Assembly (NCBI RefSeq): GCF_045679555.1
Contig: NC_092091.1
Location: 13,231,918-13,295,917 of the forward strand
Reading direction: 5' to 3'
Origin: Salvelinus alpinus
Lineage: Eukaryota > Chordata > Actinopteri > Salmoniformes > Salmonidae
DNA: 64,000 nt
In this document: in pieces, positions 11,649-23,710 of the stretch
Layout: the number at the start of each line of letters is the position of its first letter
Position numbering within the stretch: position 1 is the first letter of the stretch
The notes under the pieces: generated by a model
The model's database searches: none
What the model was told of the DNA's origin: nothing
Seen by the model: the letters and a program-made list of their open reading frames with translations, nothing else
Program-made: the position numbers and the translations under genes

Positions 11649-12079
11649 AAATAAGAACAGAGGACAACATGGTCAATACAACAAGAACAACAACAGGACA
11701 CTACAGAGACAGACAGAGAATAAGTCAATAAAGGACAGGGTCATGTTCAGAAGCACAACACAGAAAACACAGTGTAACAGGAGGTAGAAAACTATCTGAA
11801 CTTGTGCAATATCAAATGCATATTTCGTTTTTTTTTGTTGCAACACATTTTGATATGGTGTGTGCTCAAATGAACACAACCCAGCTTCAAAAGAGAACAT
11901 CAATAAAGGACAGCATCAACAGGGTTGAGTGCACGTGGATGACAATGAAGATAGTAGTATGTGTAATGTAATGAGTAGAGATGATATGATTAACTTACTT
12001 GTCAGAGAGACACATAAGATAATATCTAGACAATTCATTTATATCTGAACTTTCGACAAAGTTGTTCTCTACTGAACAC
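11649..12079. other. Unassigned non-coding sequence
   Basis: AC-rich, low-complexity leaning sequence (GGACAACATGGTCAATACAA and similar). No gene or element ends recognised. Confidence 0.4.
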
Positions 12080-12344
<265 letters not shown>

Positions 12345-12539
12345 CCTTTAACTACACTACACAGAACACTACATAGAACAAGAGATAACCAAACCAGGTT
12401 ATCCCAATCCTTTGGTGTGTTTGTGTGAATGTATGGACAGTGGAGGAGGTATATACATCAGAATGCACTCCCAGGAATCCCAGTTCCACAATAAATGTTT
12501 GTTTTGTTCGATGACGTCCATAATTTATGTCCAAATACC

Positions 12540-13162
12540 TCCTTGTTGTTTGCGCGTTTAGTTCCAAAATCCAAATTGATGACGCGCAGGACGGACGAAA
12601 AGTCCAGAAATTCCATTACAGTTCATAGAAACATGTAAAACGATGTATAGAATCAATCTTTAGGATGTTTTTAACATAAATCTTCAATAATGTTTCAGCC
12701 GGAGAATTCCTTTGTCTGTAGAAATGCGATGGAACAGCTAACTCTCACGGGGGCGCGCCTGAGTGAGCTCGTGGCACTCTGCCAGACCCCTGACTCAATC
12801 AGCTCTTATTCCCTCATCCTTCACAGTAGAAGCATCAAACAAGGTTCTAAAGACTGTTGACATCTAGTGGAAGCCTTAGGAAGTGCAATATGACCCCATA
12901 GACACTATATATTGGATAGGCAAACCTACAACACTCAGATTTCTCCCTTCCTGGTTGGATTCTTTCTCAGGTTTTTGCCTGTCATGTGAGTTCTGTTATA
13001 CTCACAGACATCATTCAAACAGTTTTAGAAACTTCAGAGTGTTTTCTATCCAAATCTACTAATAATATGCATATCTTAGCATCTGGGACTGAGTAGCAGG
13101 CAGTTTGCTCTGGGCACCTTATTCATCCAAGCTACTCAATACTGCCCCCAGCCATAAGAAGT
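12540..13162 (+). repeat. Second copy of the element D family
   Basis: Shares with element D the run ACAGTTTTAGAAACTTCAGA, then TTTTCTATCCAAATCTACTA and a TGCCCCCAG-type right end near 13145. The left boundary is unclear. No coding potential. Confidence 0.65.
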
Positions 13163-13289
13163 TTTAATCTACACTGATTGAAGTGGATTTAACAAGTGAC
13201 ATCAATAAGGGATTATAGTTTTCACCTGGATTCACCTGGTCAGTCTATGTCATGTTCTTTATGTTTTGTACACTAAGTATATATCAACA

Positions 13290-13800
13290 CAGAGATGGGC
13301 AAAATATACTGATCTTGTTACAAATACAAGACTAGACTAATGTATCAAACTAAAATACAAAATACTTTTGTTGAGTTGTATGTAGATAAAATACTAATTC
13401 ATGGAGGCAAATATATTTGCTAGTACACACCTTCACTACAACAACATTCTCAGTAATGGAAGAAAACATATTTTTACTTTGTATGACTGTGATATGTGGT
13501 TGTTTATCTACCTTAGTTGAATGTACTGATTGTAAGTCACTCTGGATATACAGTAAGACATGGCTAAATGACTAAAATCTCAATGTAAATGTAAAATTAA
13601 CAATTGCGAACCATGTTAGGTATTATTATTGTCCTTCTTTTGGGTGCTGAGCTCATTATTATAATACCCAGCATGCTTGTCAAGTGTTACTTAAAAAAAA
13701 AACATTTTTGTCATTTAGCAGACACTCTTATCACACCATAGAGCCTTCAGACTTCTGATACCAATGCAGGATGAAAGGGGACCACAAAATTACCAACCCC
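13290..13800. repeat. hAT-like/L2-tail dispersed repeat
   Basis: Begins CACAGAGATGGGCAAAATAT, a hAT-like end also seen near 32037 and, inverted, near 34040. It contains GTAAGTCACTCTGGATA and ATTTAGCAGACACTCTTATC, both parts of an L2-like LINE 3' tail in opposite orientations. Confidence 0.5.
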
Positions 13801-13925
13801 TATAAAAAATAATTTGTATTTTACAACAAAATGTCTTTACAAATTACAGGTCTTAAAAGTATACTGTTACAACATACATGGGATTGTAGTTCAGGCCAGT
13901 GAAAAAATACTCAAAAGTAATTTAA

Positions 13926-14694
13926 CCCTCCTGTTGTGTTCGTTTCACGTTTCATTCGTGTTCCCGGTCCAAAATGACCGCCCCATTATAGCTGATTATA
14001 AATCCACAATAATACATATATTATCACCTAATGTTGTGTTAGATCTTTTTATCAACTAAAGTTCTTGTGAACATTATACGTTTTGAACTTCTATTTGCAA
14101 TTTACAATCTGTAGGTCTCATTGACCTGAGCTCATACAACTCATTTTTGAGTAAAAAAGCATTATTTATGGGTTATTTTGACTATAACAAATACTCAGAT
14201 GAAACGTATTGTTCTATTTATCACAGACTACTTTGTGTCAAAGTTTAACAAGGACTCTCTCCTCCTCATCAGTGTCATGATCAAAGATATGATCAAGAGT
14301 CACACATACAGTATACCATTTGGTCATTGAGCTACCACAGAATGAACTGTGAGCAAGGCCTCAAAAAAGCTTTACATACCAGAGCTGTGAGAAAAGTTCT
14401 ATATATTAATGAAACAATGTTGTGATTGTTTGTGAGAATGCCAACAGGTGTGGTTCCTGTGGGGGAAAGATTCTATTGGGGAAAGGTTCCTCTGGGGGTT
14501 GCCATGGAAGCCAAGGGGAGTGAGGTGTATGTGTGCTCAAACACACATCCATGTGGGGGTCTAGGAGAGGATGTTCGTCCATCTGATGAATGGGCATGTG
14601 CCTGAACTCAATTTTATACACTAATTATAGTCTCACCCATTCATTTGTAATGATCGGTCATTTTTGACAAGGGAACACCACAGGTGTGCAAAAG
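13926..14694. mobile_element. TTAA-flanked non-autonomous element
   Basis: TTAA occurs at 13922-13925 and 14695-14698. The left end is CCCTCCTGTTGTGTTCG and the right end is a diverged inverse of it (GGGAACACCACAGGTGTGCA). Subterminal CCAAAATGACCG and CGGTCATTTTTGAC are also inverted. The TTAA target suggests piggyBac-type mobilisation. No transposase frame. Confidence 0.55.
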
Positions 14695-14698
14695 TTAA

Positions 14699-15600
14699 AT
14701 AAAACACCCAAAATGTAATGAAAATCATCAAAATGTATTTTGTGTGTTCAGATGCCCTGTATGGACAAATGAACTACATTTTTCAGAGAGAAAACGAATC
14801 GGTCCAAGTCGACCAGAACCCAGCCACTATCTCATAGAGTATTCTACTACCAGGTTTGCGCAAAAATGAAAACATACAATTTCAAAATACAGATACAAAA
14901 TACCATAAAGATCAATGTATCAAAATAAACTACAAATACAGATACAAAATACCATAAAGATCAATGTATCAAAATAAACTACAAAATACTTGCATAACAT
15001 ACTTAATTTTAAACAAAAATACACTTGCAAATAGTTGGCTCAAACAGCAACAAGATTCTCAGTAATGCTTAGATTTTTTTTTTTCTTGCTTGTTGACAGT
15101 TGATAGTGTATGTTGTTAACTACCTCAGTTGAGCACGTCACTCTGGAGAAGCTAAATGACTAAAATGTATATGTGAAAATGAACATACCAAATGAACTGC
15201 AAAGCAGACTGGGTATTATTATTGTTCTTTATTCAGGCAGAGCTCATTAGATTTATACACAGCATGCTTTGCAATTATTCATTTTTAGGTAGTAATTTAG
15301 CAGACGCTCTGTTTAGTGCATTCATATTAAGACAGCTAGGTGAGACAACAACATATTACAATCGTATCAAATACATTTTCCCTCAACAAAGTATTTATGA
15401 ACATTTTTACATTTATACATTGATATTTAGTTAATTTAGCAGACGCTCTTATCATACCATAGTGCTATCAGACTTCTGATACCAATGAAGCGTGAAAGAG
15501 GGGCCACAATATGTTAACTGCTATAAAAAATGTGTTGTGTTTTGCAAATAAAAAACACAAAATAGATTGGAGTATAGTTCAACCCAGTGTAATTCAAAAG
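14699..15600. repeat. Dispersed-repeat cluster with a short tandem duplication
   Basis: Contains two copies of a segment with GATACAAAATACCATAAAGA (about 14889 and 14940) and L2-type tail motifs (TTTAGCAGACGCTCT near 15297 and 15434). No gene seen. It leads into the conserved upstream region of the finTRIM pseudogene. Confidence 0.5.
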
Positions 15601-15604
15601 ACAA

Positions 15605-15767
15605 AATAAAGAAACCACACCCCCTCTACATACAGAGTACACAGTCAAGTAGGAAGCCACTCCCTGTCCTCTGGTGTAAAGTTCCATGAAAGAAAGTTAT
15701 TGTTGACACTGAACAGAAAGTCATCTTTGACACTGGCATTGCTTAACCTATTGGAGAGAGCACCAAA
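15605..15767 (+). promoter_or_regulatory. Conserved finTRIM upstream/5' UTR block
   Basis: The segment with ACAGTCAAGTAGGAAGCCAC and CCCTGTCCTCTGGT just before the ATG is shared with 34442-34580 and 34683-34815. It is therefore the common 5' region of this gene family. No TATA box or factor site is claimed. Confidence 0.5.
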
Positions 15768-16329
15768 ATGGCAGAGAATCAGGAACTGTTCTGTTGCTCC
15801 ATCTGTCTGGATCTACTGAAGGATCCGGTGACTACTGCCTGTGGACACAGTTACTGTATGGGCTGTATTAAAGAAAGCTGGGATCAGGATGTTCTGAAAG
15901 GTGTTTATAGCTGTCCACAGTGCAGACAGACCTTTATCCCAATACCTGTTCTGAACAGGAGCACTGTGCTGGCTGAGGTGGTGGAGAAACTGAAGAAGAC
16001 AGGACTCCAGGCTGCTCTCCCTCCTGCTCTGTGCTATGCTGGACCTGGAGATGTGGGGTGTGACATCTGCACTGGGAGAACTCAAAGCTGTCAAGTCCTG
16101 TCTGATGTGTCTGGCCTGTTACTGTGAGATTCACCTCCAACCTCACTATGAATCTCCTGCTTTCAAGAAGCACAAGTTGGTCAAAGCCACCGCACAACTA
16201 CAGGAGAATATCTGCTCTCATCATGACAAACTGCTGGAGGTTTACTGTCGTACCGATCAGCAGTGTATCTGTTATCTATGTACAATGGATGAACATAAAG
16301 GCCATGATAGTGTCAGCTGCAGGAGATAG

Positions 16330-16395
16330 GACTGAGAAACAGGTAAATATTGGATGAAACAGGTAAATATTGGATGAAACGGGTAAAAACTGGAT
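16330..16395 (+). repeat. 20-bp tandem repeat at intron start
   Basis: About three copies of a unit with AACAGGTAAATATTGGATG. It begins at the exon 1 donor of the finTRIM pseudogene and so duplicates the donor-like GGTAAAT motif. Confidence 0.75.
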
Positions 16396-16908
16396 GCTTA
16401 AATGTCACTTTACTATTCATGTCTGAAGTTCTGTTCACTGGTGTTATTGATAATCCCAATATATAGAAAAATAACATTTTTAAAGACAGTATTTGGGGTC
16501 CGAGGTCCAATAAATATGTTTAGATGCATTAGTTCCCTGCTTGACTGAAGTAGATCACCTAATGTAATCATGGTTTTTATCATCATTATGTAAAACATTT
16601 TCTCTCTGCAGAGGCAATTAAAAAGAGTCAGCTGCAATCTCAGAAGACAATCCAGGAGAGAGAAGGAGATGCAGGAGCGGAGACAAGCTGTGGACTCTCT
16701 GAAGGTGAGTGTTGGACATTTACTGTATACCATACAAACTTTGGGTTAATTAGAAAATGTTCTTATCAGGACACACTTGTAGTGTTATCTAAAATGGGTT
16801 GTGGATTCAATCTGTACTGCCGAAGTATCGTAGAAGATCCGTGTTATAGCTAGATTTAAATTTAAAGGCAATGTTCCTCCGTTCGCGGAGACTGCATTCA
16901 CAGTAAAC

Positions 16909-17418
16909 TGTCATGTTTTGTCTTTGATCATGTCTTGTCCCTGTGCTTCCCTCTGCTGGTCTTATTAGGTTCTTTCTCTTTCTCTCTCTATCGTTCCGTT
17001 CATGCTCCCAGCTGTTTCTCATTCTCCCTACGACCTCATTTACTCTTTCACACCTGTCCCCTATTTTGCCCTCTGATTAGAGTCCCTATTTCTCCCTGTT
17101 TTCCGCTCCTGTCCTTGTCGGATAATTGTTTGATGTTTGCAGTTCCTGTGTCTTGTTCCGCCCTGTCGTGTTCTTTTGCCTTCTTCAGATGCTGCGTGTG
17201 AGCAGGTGTCTATGTCAGCTACGGCCTGTGCCTTCCTGAAGCGACCTGCAGTCTGTGGTCGCGTCTCCAGTCGTTCCTCTCTATTGACGAGAGGATTTCA
17301 GTTTCCTGTTTTGGATTTCCATTGATTTATATCCAGGAGTATCATTATTTGTTTTATACTGGAATAAAGACTCTGTTACTATTACGTCGCTTTTGGGTCC
17401 TCATTCATCTGCATAACA
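16909..17418 (+). repeat. 5' LTR
   Basis: 510 bp, TG...CA, identical in length and, by eye, in sequence to the 3' LTR. It contains AATAAA within TACTGGAATAAAGACTCTG near its end, a likely polyadenylation signal. Confidence 0.95.
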
Positions 17419-17435
17419 GAAGAATCCGACCAAGA

Positions 17436-18356
17436 ATGGACCCAGCGACTACGGATTCTCTCAACACTGCCGTCGAGTTCCAGGGAGCTATGCTCGGCAG
17501 ACACGAGCAGGAATTGTTTGCTGCTCGTCATGCCGTTGAGACCCTGGCCGCTCAGGTCTCCGATCTCTCTGGACAGTTTCAGAGTCTTCGTCTCGTGCCA
17601 CCAGCTACTTCCTGGTCTTCCGAGTCTCCGGAACCTAGGGTTAATAACCCACCATGTTACTCTGGGCAGCCCACTGAGTGTCGCTCCTTTCTCACCCAGT
17701 GTGATATTGTGTTCTCTCTCCAGCCCAACACGTACTCAAGAGAGAGAGCTCGGATCGCTTACGTCATATCACTCCTTACTGGTCGGGCTCGGGAGTGGGG
17801 CACAGCTATCTGGGAGGCAAGGGCTGAGTGTTCTAACGATTATCAGAACTTTAAAGAGGAGATGATACGGGTTTTTGATCGTTCAGTTTTTGGGAAGGAG
17901 GCTTCCAGGGCCCTGGCTTCCCTATGTCAAGGTGATCGATCCATAACGGATTACTCTATAGAGTTTCGCACTCTTGCTGCCTCCAGTGACTGGAACGAGC
18001 CGGCGTTGCTCGCTCGTTTTCTGGAGGGACTTCACGCTGAGGTTAAGGATGAGATTCTCTCCCGGGAGGTTCCTTCCAGCGTGGACTCTTTGATTGCACT
18101 CGCCATCCGCATAGAACGACGGATAGATCTTCGTCATCGAGCTCGTGGAAGAGAGCTCGCGTTAACGGTGCTTCCCCTCTCCGCATCTCAACCATCTCCT
18201 CCCACCGGCTCAGAGACTGAGCCCATGCAGCTGGGAGGTATTCGCATCTCGACTAAGGAGAGGGAACGGAGAATCACCAACCGCCTTTGCCTCTATTGCG
18301 GTTCTGCTGGACATTTTGTCATGTCATGTCCAGTAAAAGCCAGAGCTCATCAGTAA
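17436..18356 (+). CDS. gag: Gag of the LTR retrotransposon
   Basis: Capsid/nucleocapsid polyprotein, 306 residues from the ATG at 17436, which opens MDPATTDS just after the LTR. The frame is open further upstream into the LTR, but this ATG is the first one past the primer-binding region. The middle has the retrotransposon capsid (UBN2/Gag-like) character with FLTQCDIVF and [12 protein letters not shown]. The C-terminus has one zinc knuckle, [15 protein letters not shown] (C-x2-C-x4-H-x4-C). No stops. Pol starts in the -1 frame and overlaps the end of gag, so expression by -1 frameshifting is likely. Confidence 0.93.
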   Translation: MDPATTDSLNTAVEFQGAMLGRHEQELFAARHAVETLAAQVSDLSGQFQSLRLVPPATSWSSESPEPRVNNPPCYSGQPTECRSFLTQCDIVFSLQPNTYSRERARIAYVISLLTGRAREWGTAIWEARAECSNDYQNFKEEMIRVFDRSVFGKEASRALASLCQGDRSITDYSIEFRTLAASSDWNEPALLARFLEGLHAEVKDEILSREVPSSVDSLIALAIRIERRIDLRHRARGRELALTVLPLSASQPSPPTGSETEPMQLGGIRISTKERERRITNRLCLYCGSAGHFVMSCPVKARAHQ

Positions 18357-21300
18357 GCGGAGGGCTACTGGTGAGCGCTACTACTCAGGTCTCTCCATCA
18401 AGATCCTGTACTACCTTGTCGGTCCATCTACGCTGGACCGGTTCGGCTGCTTCCTGCAGTGCTTTGATAGACTCAGGGGCTGAGGGTTGTTTTATGGACG
18501 AAGCATGGGCTCGGAAACATGACATTCCTCTCAGACAGTTAGGGAAGCCCACGCCCATGTTCGCCTTAGATGGTAGTCTTCTCCCCAGTATCAGATGTGA
18601 GACACTACCTTTAACCCTCACAGTATCTGGTAACCACAGTGAGACCATTTCCTTTTTGATTTTTCGTTCACCTTTTACACCTGTTGTTTTGGGTCATCCC
18701 TGGCTAGTTTGTCATAATCCTTCTATTAATTGGTCTAGTAATTCTATTCTATCCTGGAACGTTTCTTGTCATGTGAAGTGTTTAATGTCTGCTATCCCTC
18801 CTGTGTCTTCTGTCCCCTCTACTCAGGAGGAACCTGGTGATTTGACAGGAGTGCCGGAGGAATATCATGATCTGCGCACGGTCTTCAGTCGGTCCAGAGC
18901 CAGCTCCCTTCCTCCTCACCGGTCGTATGATTGTTGTATTGATCTCCTTCCGGGGACCACTCCCCCTCGGGGTAGACTATACTCTCTGTCGGCTCCCGAA
19001 CGTAAGGCTCTCGAGGATTATCTGTCTGTTTCTCTCGACGCCGGTACCGTGGTGCCTTCTTCCTCTCCCGCCGGAGCGGGATTTTTCTTTGTTAAGAAGA
19101 AGGACGGTACTCTGCGCCCCTGCGTGGATTATCGAGGGCTGAATGACATAACGGTTAAGAATCGTTATCCGCTTCCCCTTATGTCGTCAGCCTTCGAGAT
19201 TTTGCAGGGAGCCAGGTGCTTTACTAAGTTGGACCTTCGTAACGCTTACCATCTCGTACGCATCAGAGAGGGGGACGAGTGGAAAACGGCGTTTAACACT
19301 CCGTTAGGGCATTTTGAATACCGGGTTCTGCCGTTCGGTCTCGCTAATGCTCCAGCTGTCTTTCAGGCATTAGTTAATGATGTACTGAGAGACATGCTGA
19401 ACATTTTTGTTTTCGTTTACCTTGACGATATCCTGATTTTTTCACCGTCACTCGAGATTCATGTTCAGCACGTTCGACGTGTACTCCAGCGCCTTTTAGA
19501 GAATTGTCTCTACGTGAAGGCTGAGAAGTGCGCCTTTCATGTCTCCTCTGTCACTTTTCTCGGTTCTGTTATTTCCGCTGAAGGCATTCAGATGGATCCC
19601 GCTAAGGTCCAGGCTGTCAGCGATTGGCCCGTCCCTAAGTCACGTGTCGAGTTGCAGCGTTTTCTCGGTTTCGCTAATTTCTATCGGCGTTTCATTCGTA
19701 ATTTCGGTCAAGTGGCTGCCCCTCTCACCGCTCTGACTTCTGTCAAGACTTGCTTTAAGTGGTCCGGTTCCGCCCAGGGAGCTTTTGATCTCCTCAAGAA
19801 GCGTTTTACATCCGCTCCTATCCTTGTTACTCCTGACGTCACTAAACAATTCATTGTCGAGGTTGACGCTTCAGAGGTGGGCGTGGGAGCCATTCTGTCT
19901 CAGCGCTTCCAGTCTGACGATAAGGTCCATCCTTGCGCTTACTTTTCTCATCGCCTGTCGCCATCGGAACGCAACTATGATGTGGGTAACCGCGAACTGC
20001 TCGCCATCCGCTTAGCCATAGGCGAATGGCGACAGTGGTTGGAGGGGGCGACCGTCCCTTTTGTCGTTTGGACTGACCATAAGAACCTTGAGTACATCCG
20101 TTCGGCCAAACGACTTAATGCACGTCAAGCTCGTTGGGCGTTGTTTTTCGCTCGTTTCGAGTTCGTGATTTCCTATCGTCCGGGAAATAAGAACACCAAG
20201 CCTGATGCCTTATCCCGTCTCTTTAGTTCTTCTGTGGCTTCTACCGACCCCGAGGGGATTCTCCCTGAAGGGCGTGTTGTCGGGTTGACTGTCTGGGGAA
20301 TTGAGAGACAGGTAAAGCAAGCACTCACTCACACTGCGTCGCCGCGCGCTTGTCCTAGTAACCTTCTGTTCGTTCCTGTCTCTACTCGTCTGGCTGTTCT
20401 TCAGTGGGCTCACTCTGCCAAGTTAGCTGGCCACCCCGGCGTTCGGGGTACGCTTGCTTCTATTCGCCAGCGGTTTTGGTGGCCTACTCAGGAGCGGGAC
20501 ACGCGTCGTTTCGTGGCTGCTTGTTCGGACTGCGCGCAGACTAAGTCAGGTAACTCTCCTCCTGCCGGTCGTCTCAGACCGCTTCCCATTCCTTCTCGAC
20601 CATGGTCTCACATCGCCTTAGACTTTATTACCGGTCTGCCTTCGTCTGCGGGGAAGACTGTGATTCTTACGGTTATCGATAGGTTCTCTAAGGCGGCACA
20701 TTTCATTCCCCTCGCTAAGCTTCCTTCCGCTAAGGAGACGGCACAAATCATCATTGAGAATGTGTTCAGAATTCATGGCCTCCCGTTAGACGCCGTTTCA
20801 GACAGAGGTCCGCAATTCACGTCACAGTTTTGGAGGGAGTTCTGTCGTTTGATTGGTGCTTCCGTCAGTCTCTCTTCCGGGTTTCATCCCCAGTCTAACG
20901 GTCAAGCAGAAAGGGCCAATCAGTCGATTGGTCGCATTTTACGCAGCCTTTCGTTTCGAAACCCTGCGTCTTGGGCAGAACAGCTCCCCTGGGCTGAGTA
21001 CGCTCACAACTCGCTTCCTTCGTCTGCTACCGGGCTGTCCCCGTTTCAGAGTAGTCTTGGCTACCAGCCTCCTCTGTTTTCGTCCCAGCTCGCCGAGTCC
21101 AGCGTTCCCTCCGCTCAGGCTTTTGTCCAACGTTGTGAGCGCACCTGGAGGAGGGTCAGGTCTGCACTTTGCCGTTACAGGGCGCAGACTGTGAGAGCCG
21201 CCAATAAGCGTAGGATTAAGAGTCCTAGGTATTGTCGCGGTCAGAGAGTGTGGCTTTCCACTCGTAACCTTCCCCTTACGACAGCTTCTCGCAAGTTGAT

Positions 21301-21568
21301 TCCGCGGTTCATTGGTCCGTTCCGTGTCTCTCAGGTCGTCAATCCTGTCGCTGTGCGACTGCTTCTTCCGCAACATCTTCGTCGCGTCCACCCTGTCTTC
21401 CATGTCTCCTGTGTCAAGCCTTTTCTTCGCGCCCCCGTTCGTCTTCCCTCCCCCCCCCCCCGTCCTTGTCGAGGGCGCTCCTATTTACAAGGTACGGAAG
21501 ATCATGGACATGCGTTCTCGGGGACGTGGTCACCAGTACTTAGTGGATTGGGAGGGTTACGGTCCTGA
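18287..21568 (+). CDS. pol: Pol polyprotein (PR-RT-RH-IN)
   Basis: An open frame of 1,093 codons in the -1 frame relative to gag, overlapping it at 18287-18356. Protease: [10 protein letters not shown] near codon 60. Reverse transcriptase: [28 protein letters not shown] and the catalytic [10 protein letters not shown]. RNase [13 protein letters not shown] and [10 protein letters not shown]. Integrase: zinc-binding H-x-H/C-x2-C (GHPGVRGT to [10 protein letters not shown]), then the DDE core with [19 protein letters not shown] and [13 protein letters not shown]. No stops or frameshifts interrupt these domains. The frame is lost at a 12-C run (21450-21461), so the last 37 or so residues are off-frame and the chromodomain is cut off. 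Confidence 0.95.
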   Translation: MPLLRFCWTFCHVMSSKSQSSSVSGGLLVSATTQVSPSRSCTTLSVHLRWTGSAASCSALIDSGAEGCFMDEAWARKHDIPLRQLGKPTPMFALDGSLLPSIRCETLPLTLTVSGNHSETISFLIFRSPFTPVVLGHPWLVCHNPSINWSSNSILSWNVSCHVKCLMSAIPPVSSVPSTQEEPGDLTGVPEEYHDLRTVFSRSRASSLPPHRSYDCCIDLLPGTTPPRGRLYSLSAPERKALEDYLSVSLDAGTVVPSSSPAGAGFFFVKKKDGTLRPCVDYRGLNDITVKNRYPLPLMSSAFEILQGARCFTKLDLRNAYHLVRIREGDEWKTAFNTPLGHFEYRVLPFGLANAPAVFQALVNDVLRDMLNIFVFVYLDDILIFSPSLEIHVQHVRRVLQRLLENCLYVKAEKCAFHVSSVTFLGSVISAEGIQMDPAKVQAVSDWPVPKSRVELQRFLGFANFYRRFIRNFGQVAAPLTALTSVKTCFKWSGSAQGAFDLLKKRFTSAPILVTPDVTKQFIVEVDASEVGVGAILSQRFQSDDKVHPCAYFSHRLSPSERNYDVGNRELLAIRLAIGEWRQWLEGATVPFVVWTDHKNLEYIRSAKRLNARQARWALFFARFEFVISYRPGNKNTKPDALSRLFSSSVASTDPEGILPEGRVVGLTVWGIERQVKQALTHTASPRACPSNLLFVPVSTRLAVLQWAHSAKLAGHPGVRGTLASIRQRFWWPTQERDTRRFVAACSDCAQTKSGNSPPAGRLRPLPIPSRPWSHIALDFITGLPSSAGKTVILTVIDRFSKAAHFIPLAKLPSAKETAQIIIENVFRIHGLPLDAVSDRGPQFTSQFWREFCRLIGASVSLSSGFHPQSNGQAERANQSIGRILRSLSFRNPASWAEQLPWAEYAHNSLPSSATGLSPFQSSLGYQPPLFSSQLAESSVPSAQAFVQRCERTWRRVRSALCRYRAQTVRAANKRRIKSPRYCRGQRVWLSTRNLPLTTASRKLIPRFIGPFRVSQVVNPVAVRLLLPQHLRRVHPVFHVSCVKPFLRAPVRLPSPPPRPCRGRSYLQGTEDHGHAFSGTWSPVLSGLGGLRS

Positions 21569-21677
21569 GGAGAGGAGTTGGGTTCCATCTCGGGACGTGC
21601 TGGACCGTTCGTTGATCGATGATTTCCTTCGTTGCCGCCAGGGTTCCTCCTCGAGTGCGCCAGGAGGCGCTCGGTGA
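21462..21677 (+). CDS. Chromodomain, out of frame with pol
   Basis: After the 12-C run the frame that is 0 relative to gag encodes a chromodomain: [19 protein letters not shown], then [20 protein letters not shown]. Such domains sit at the C-terminus of chromovirus integrases and target insertion to marked chromatin. Pol enters the C run in another frame. Either the copy has a homopolymer indel, the base count is wrong, or slippage occurs there. Confidence 0.85.
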   Translation, partial: VLVEGAPIYKVRKIMDMRSRGRGHQYLVDWEGYGPEERSWVPSRDVLDRSLIDDFLRCRQGSSSSAPGGAR

Positions 21678-21689
21678 GTGGGGGGGTAC
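21678..21689 (+). promoter_or_regulatory. Polypurine tract before the 3' LTR
   Basis: GAGTGGGGGGGTAC directly upstream of the 3' LTR is the expected plus-strand primer site. Confidence 0.7.
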
Positions 21690-22199
21690 TGTCATGTTTT
21701 GTCTTTGATCATGTCTTGTCCCTGTGCTTCCCTCTGCTGGTCTTATTAGGTTCTTTCTCTTTCTCTCTCTATCGTTCCGTTCATGCTCCCAGCTGTTTCT
21801 CATTCTCCCTACGACCTCATTTACTCTTTCACACCTGTCCCCTATTTTGCCCTCTGATTAGAGTCCCTATTTCTCCCTGTTTTCCGCTCCTGTCCTTGTC
21901 GGATAATTGTTTGATGTTTGCAGTTCCTGTGTCTTGTTCCGCCCTGTCGTGTTCTTTTGCCTTCTTCAGATGCTGCGTGTGAGCAGGTGTCTATGTCAGC
22001 TACGGCCTGTGCCTTCCTGAAGCGACCTGCAGTCTGTGGTCGCGTCTCCAGTCGTTCCTCTCTATTGACGAGAGGATTTCAGTTTCCTGTTTTGGATTTC
22101 CATTGATTTATATCCAGGAGTATCATTATTTGTTTTATACTGGAATAAAGACTCTGTTACTATTACGTCGCTTTTGGGTCCTCATTCATCTGCATAACA
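21690..22199 (+). repeat. 3' LTR
   Basis: 510 bp, same ends as the 5' LTR and apparently identical to it; followed by the TAAAC target duplication. Confidence 0.95.
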
Positions 22200-23710
22200 T
22201 AAACACTGCATATGTCAGAAATTACATTTAAAACGTAATGCCTATCTGGATGTAATCCAGCCCTTGATTTGGGTGCAGACAACATGGTAAACAAAGTCAC
22301 ATTTAAACTTTTTTGACATCACATACACAAAATACATATTGAATACACAGATACTGCTCAACAGAGACAATAAGAGCACTACGTTGGGGAACAGGCTGTC
22401 ACGAGTCCAGTACCAGCTGGTTGAAAATGAACCCCTCGTTTCTCTGTGAGTTAACAGTGCTCTATACAAGCAGAAGTTAGTAAGTACGAGACAGTCTTTA
22501 CTGAACTGATTGGGTCCATTGATAGAATACTCACTGAGGTGAAAATGTTGATTAGAAGCCAGGAGAAGACTGCAGTGAGACGGGCTGAAGGACTCCTGGA
22601 GTAACTGGAGCAGGAGATAGCTGAGCTGAGGAAGAGAAGCACTGAGCTGGAGCAGCTCTCACACACAGAGGATCACATCCATCTCCTCCAGGTGACATCA
22701 CTTGGTCTATCAACAGAAGAATATGTCTCTCAAAGTGTCATATCTGGACTTGTGTTTGAGCTTTGGAAGACTTAATGTGCTAAACAGTTCTCTCATCTCT
22801 CCCTACAGGGTGTTAAATCTCTCTGTGACCCTCATGAGCCTGTGTCCTCTCCCATCCTGCCTGCCAACTCACACCTCTCCTTTGACAGCATGACGTTTTC
22901 TCCTCCTGAACTGAAAGATCAACTGGACAACACGTCGAAGGAGATATGAATGACGTCTAAAAATGGTACGGAGTGCACGCATATGATCCCAAGATGTTTT
23001 TTAACCTCTATTCAAATATGTGGTATATTTCTCATGGAATGTAATCAACTTATTTGAGGTATATTGCTGAGCAGTTGTCTATTTGTGCTCATTGTGTAAT
23101 GTGTTTTAGTCTGAAAACCCCTTAACACGTTCTTCTCTTAATATTAATTTACAATGAATTATAAATTGTGACAATTCCAAATGTCTCCTGAGCTGAAGAC
23201 CAAAGAAGAGTTGTATCTCTGTAAGAGATATTCAAACACCTTCTCAAAGACAACATACATGTTCTTTCTTTTACTTGTGTTTTTATCTCCATCTGTCAGA
23301 CGTCCTCCAGCTGACGTTGGATCTGAACACAGCTGATCCAGAACTCAGCCTGTCTGAGGGAAACAGGAAGGTGACAGGCACTGATAAAGCTAAGCCCTCT
23401 CCTGACCAGAGAGATGTTCCTACTGGAGACAGGTGCTGTGTAGAGGCGGCCTGTCTGGAGTCTGCTACTGGGAGGTAGAGTGGAGCAGTGGATGGGTTGA
23501 AATAGATCAGAGGAGAATATTTAAATCACTGTACATGTATCAATCCAAACAACTCACTTTTCTGGATCAATTACTGAATCAATGTGATCTTTCAAAATAA
23601 AAGTCATCGTCATGACATTGAAATTGCTATACTATTGAATGAATTGACACAATGAATCAGCTATTTCCAGTAATCTATGTACCAGTATATTCATTTAGAC
23701 AAATAGATGA

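Larger units (their letters stand above)
16909..22199 (+). mobile_element. Ty3/Gypsy chromovirus-type LTR retrotransposon, full length
   Basis: A 5,291-bp element with two 510-bp LTRs (16909-17418, 21690-22199) starting TGTCATG and ending CATAACA. The 5-bp target duplication TAAAC is perfect (16904-16908, 22200-22204). Between the LTRs are gag, a pol with protease, RT, RNase H and integrase, and a C-terminal chromodomain. Domain order (RT before integrase) and the chromodomain place it in the Ty3/Gypsy chromovirus group. By eye the LTRs are identical, which means very recent insertion. It sits in an intron of a pseudogene. Confidence 0.96.
15768..23478 (+). pseudogene. finTRIM-like pseudogene (RING/B-box/coiled coil/PRY)
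   Basis: A broken copy of the finTRIM gene at 34816. Exon 1 (15768-16342) keeps the RING pattern [14 protein letters not shown] and CPQC and both B-boxes. It has a 2-bp deletion near 16076 (after CDICT) and another near 16308 (after GHD), each judged against the intact copy. Exon 2 (about 16613-16704) is the coiled-coil start. Exon 3 (about 22483-22690) has an in-frame TAA (GGACTCCTGGAGTAACTGGAG). A spacer exon follows near 22809-22970. The PRY exon (23300-23478) stops at GGTAG after SATGR, so the SPRY domain is lost. The intron after exon 2 holds a complete LTR retrotransposon. Confidence 0.9.

Noticed and set aside
20939-21403. 154-codon minus-strand frame
   Set aside because: Antisense to integrase in the LTR element; no family resemblance.
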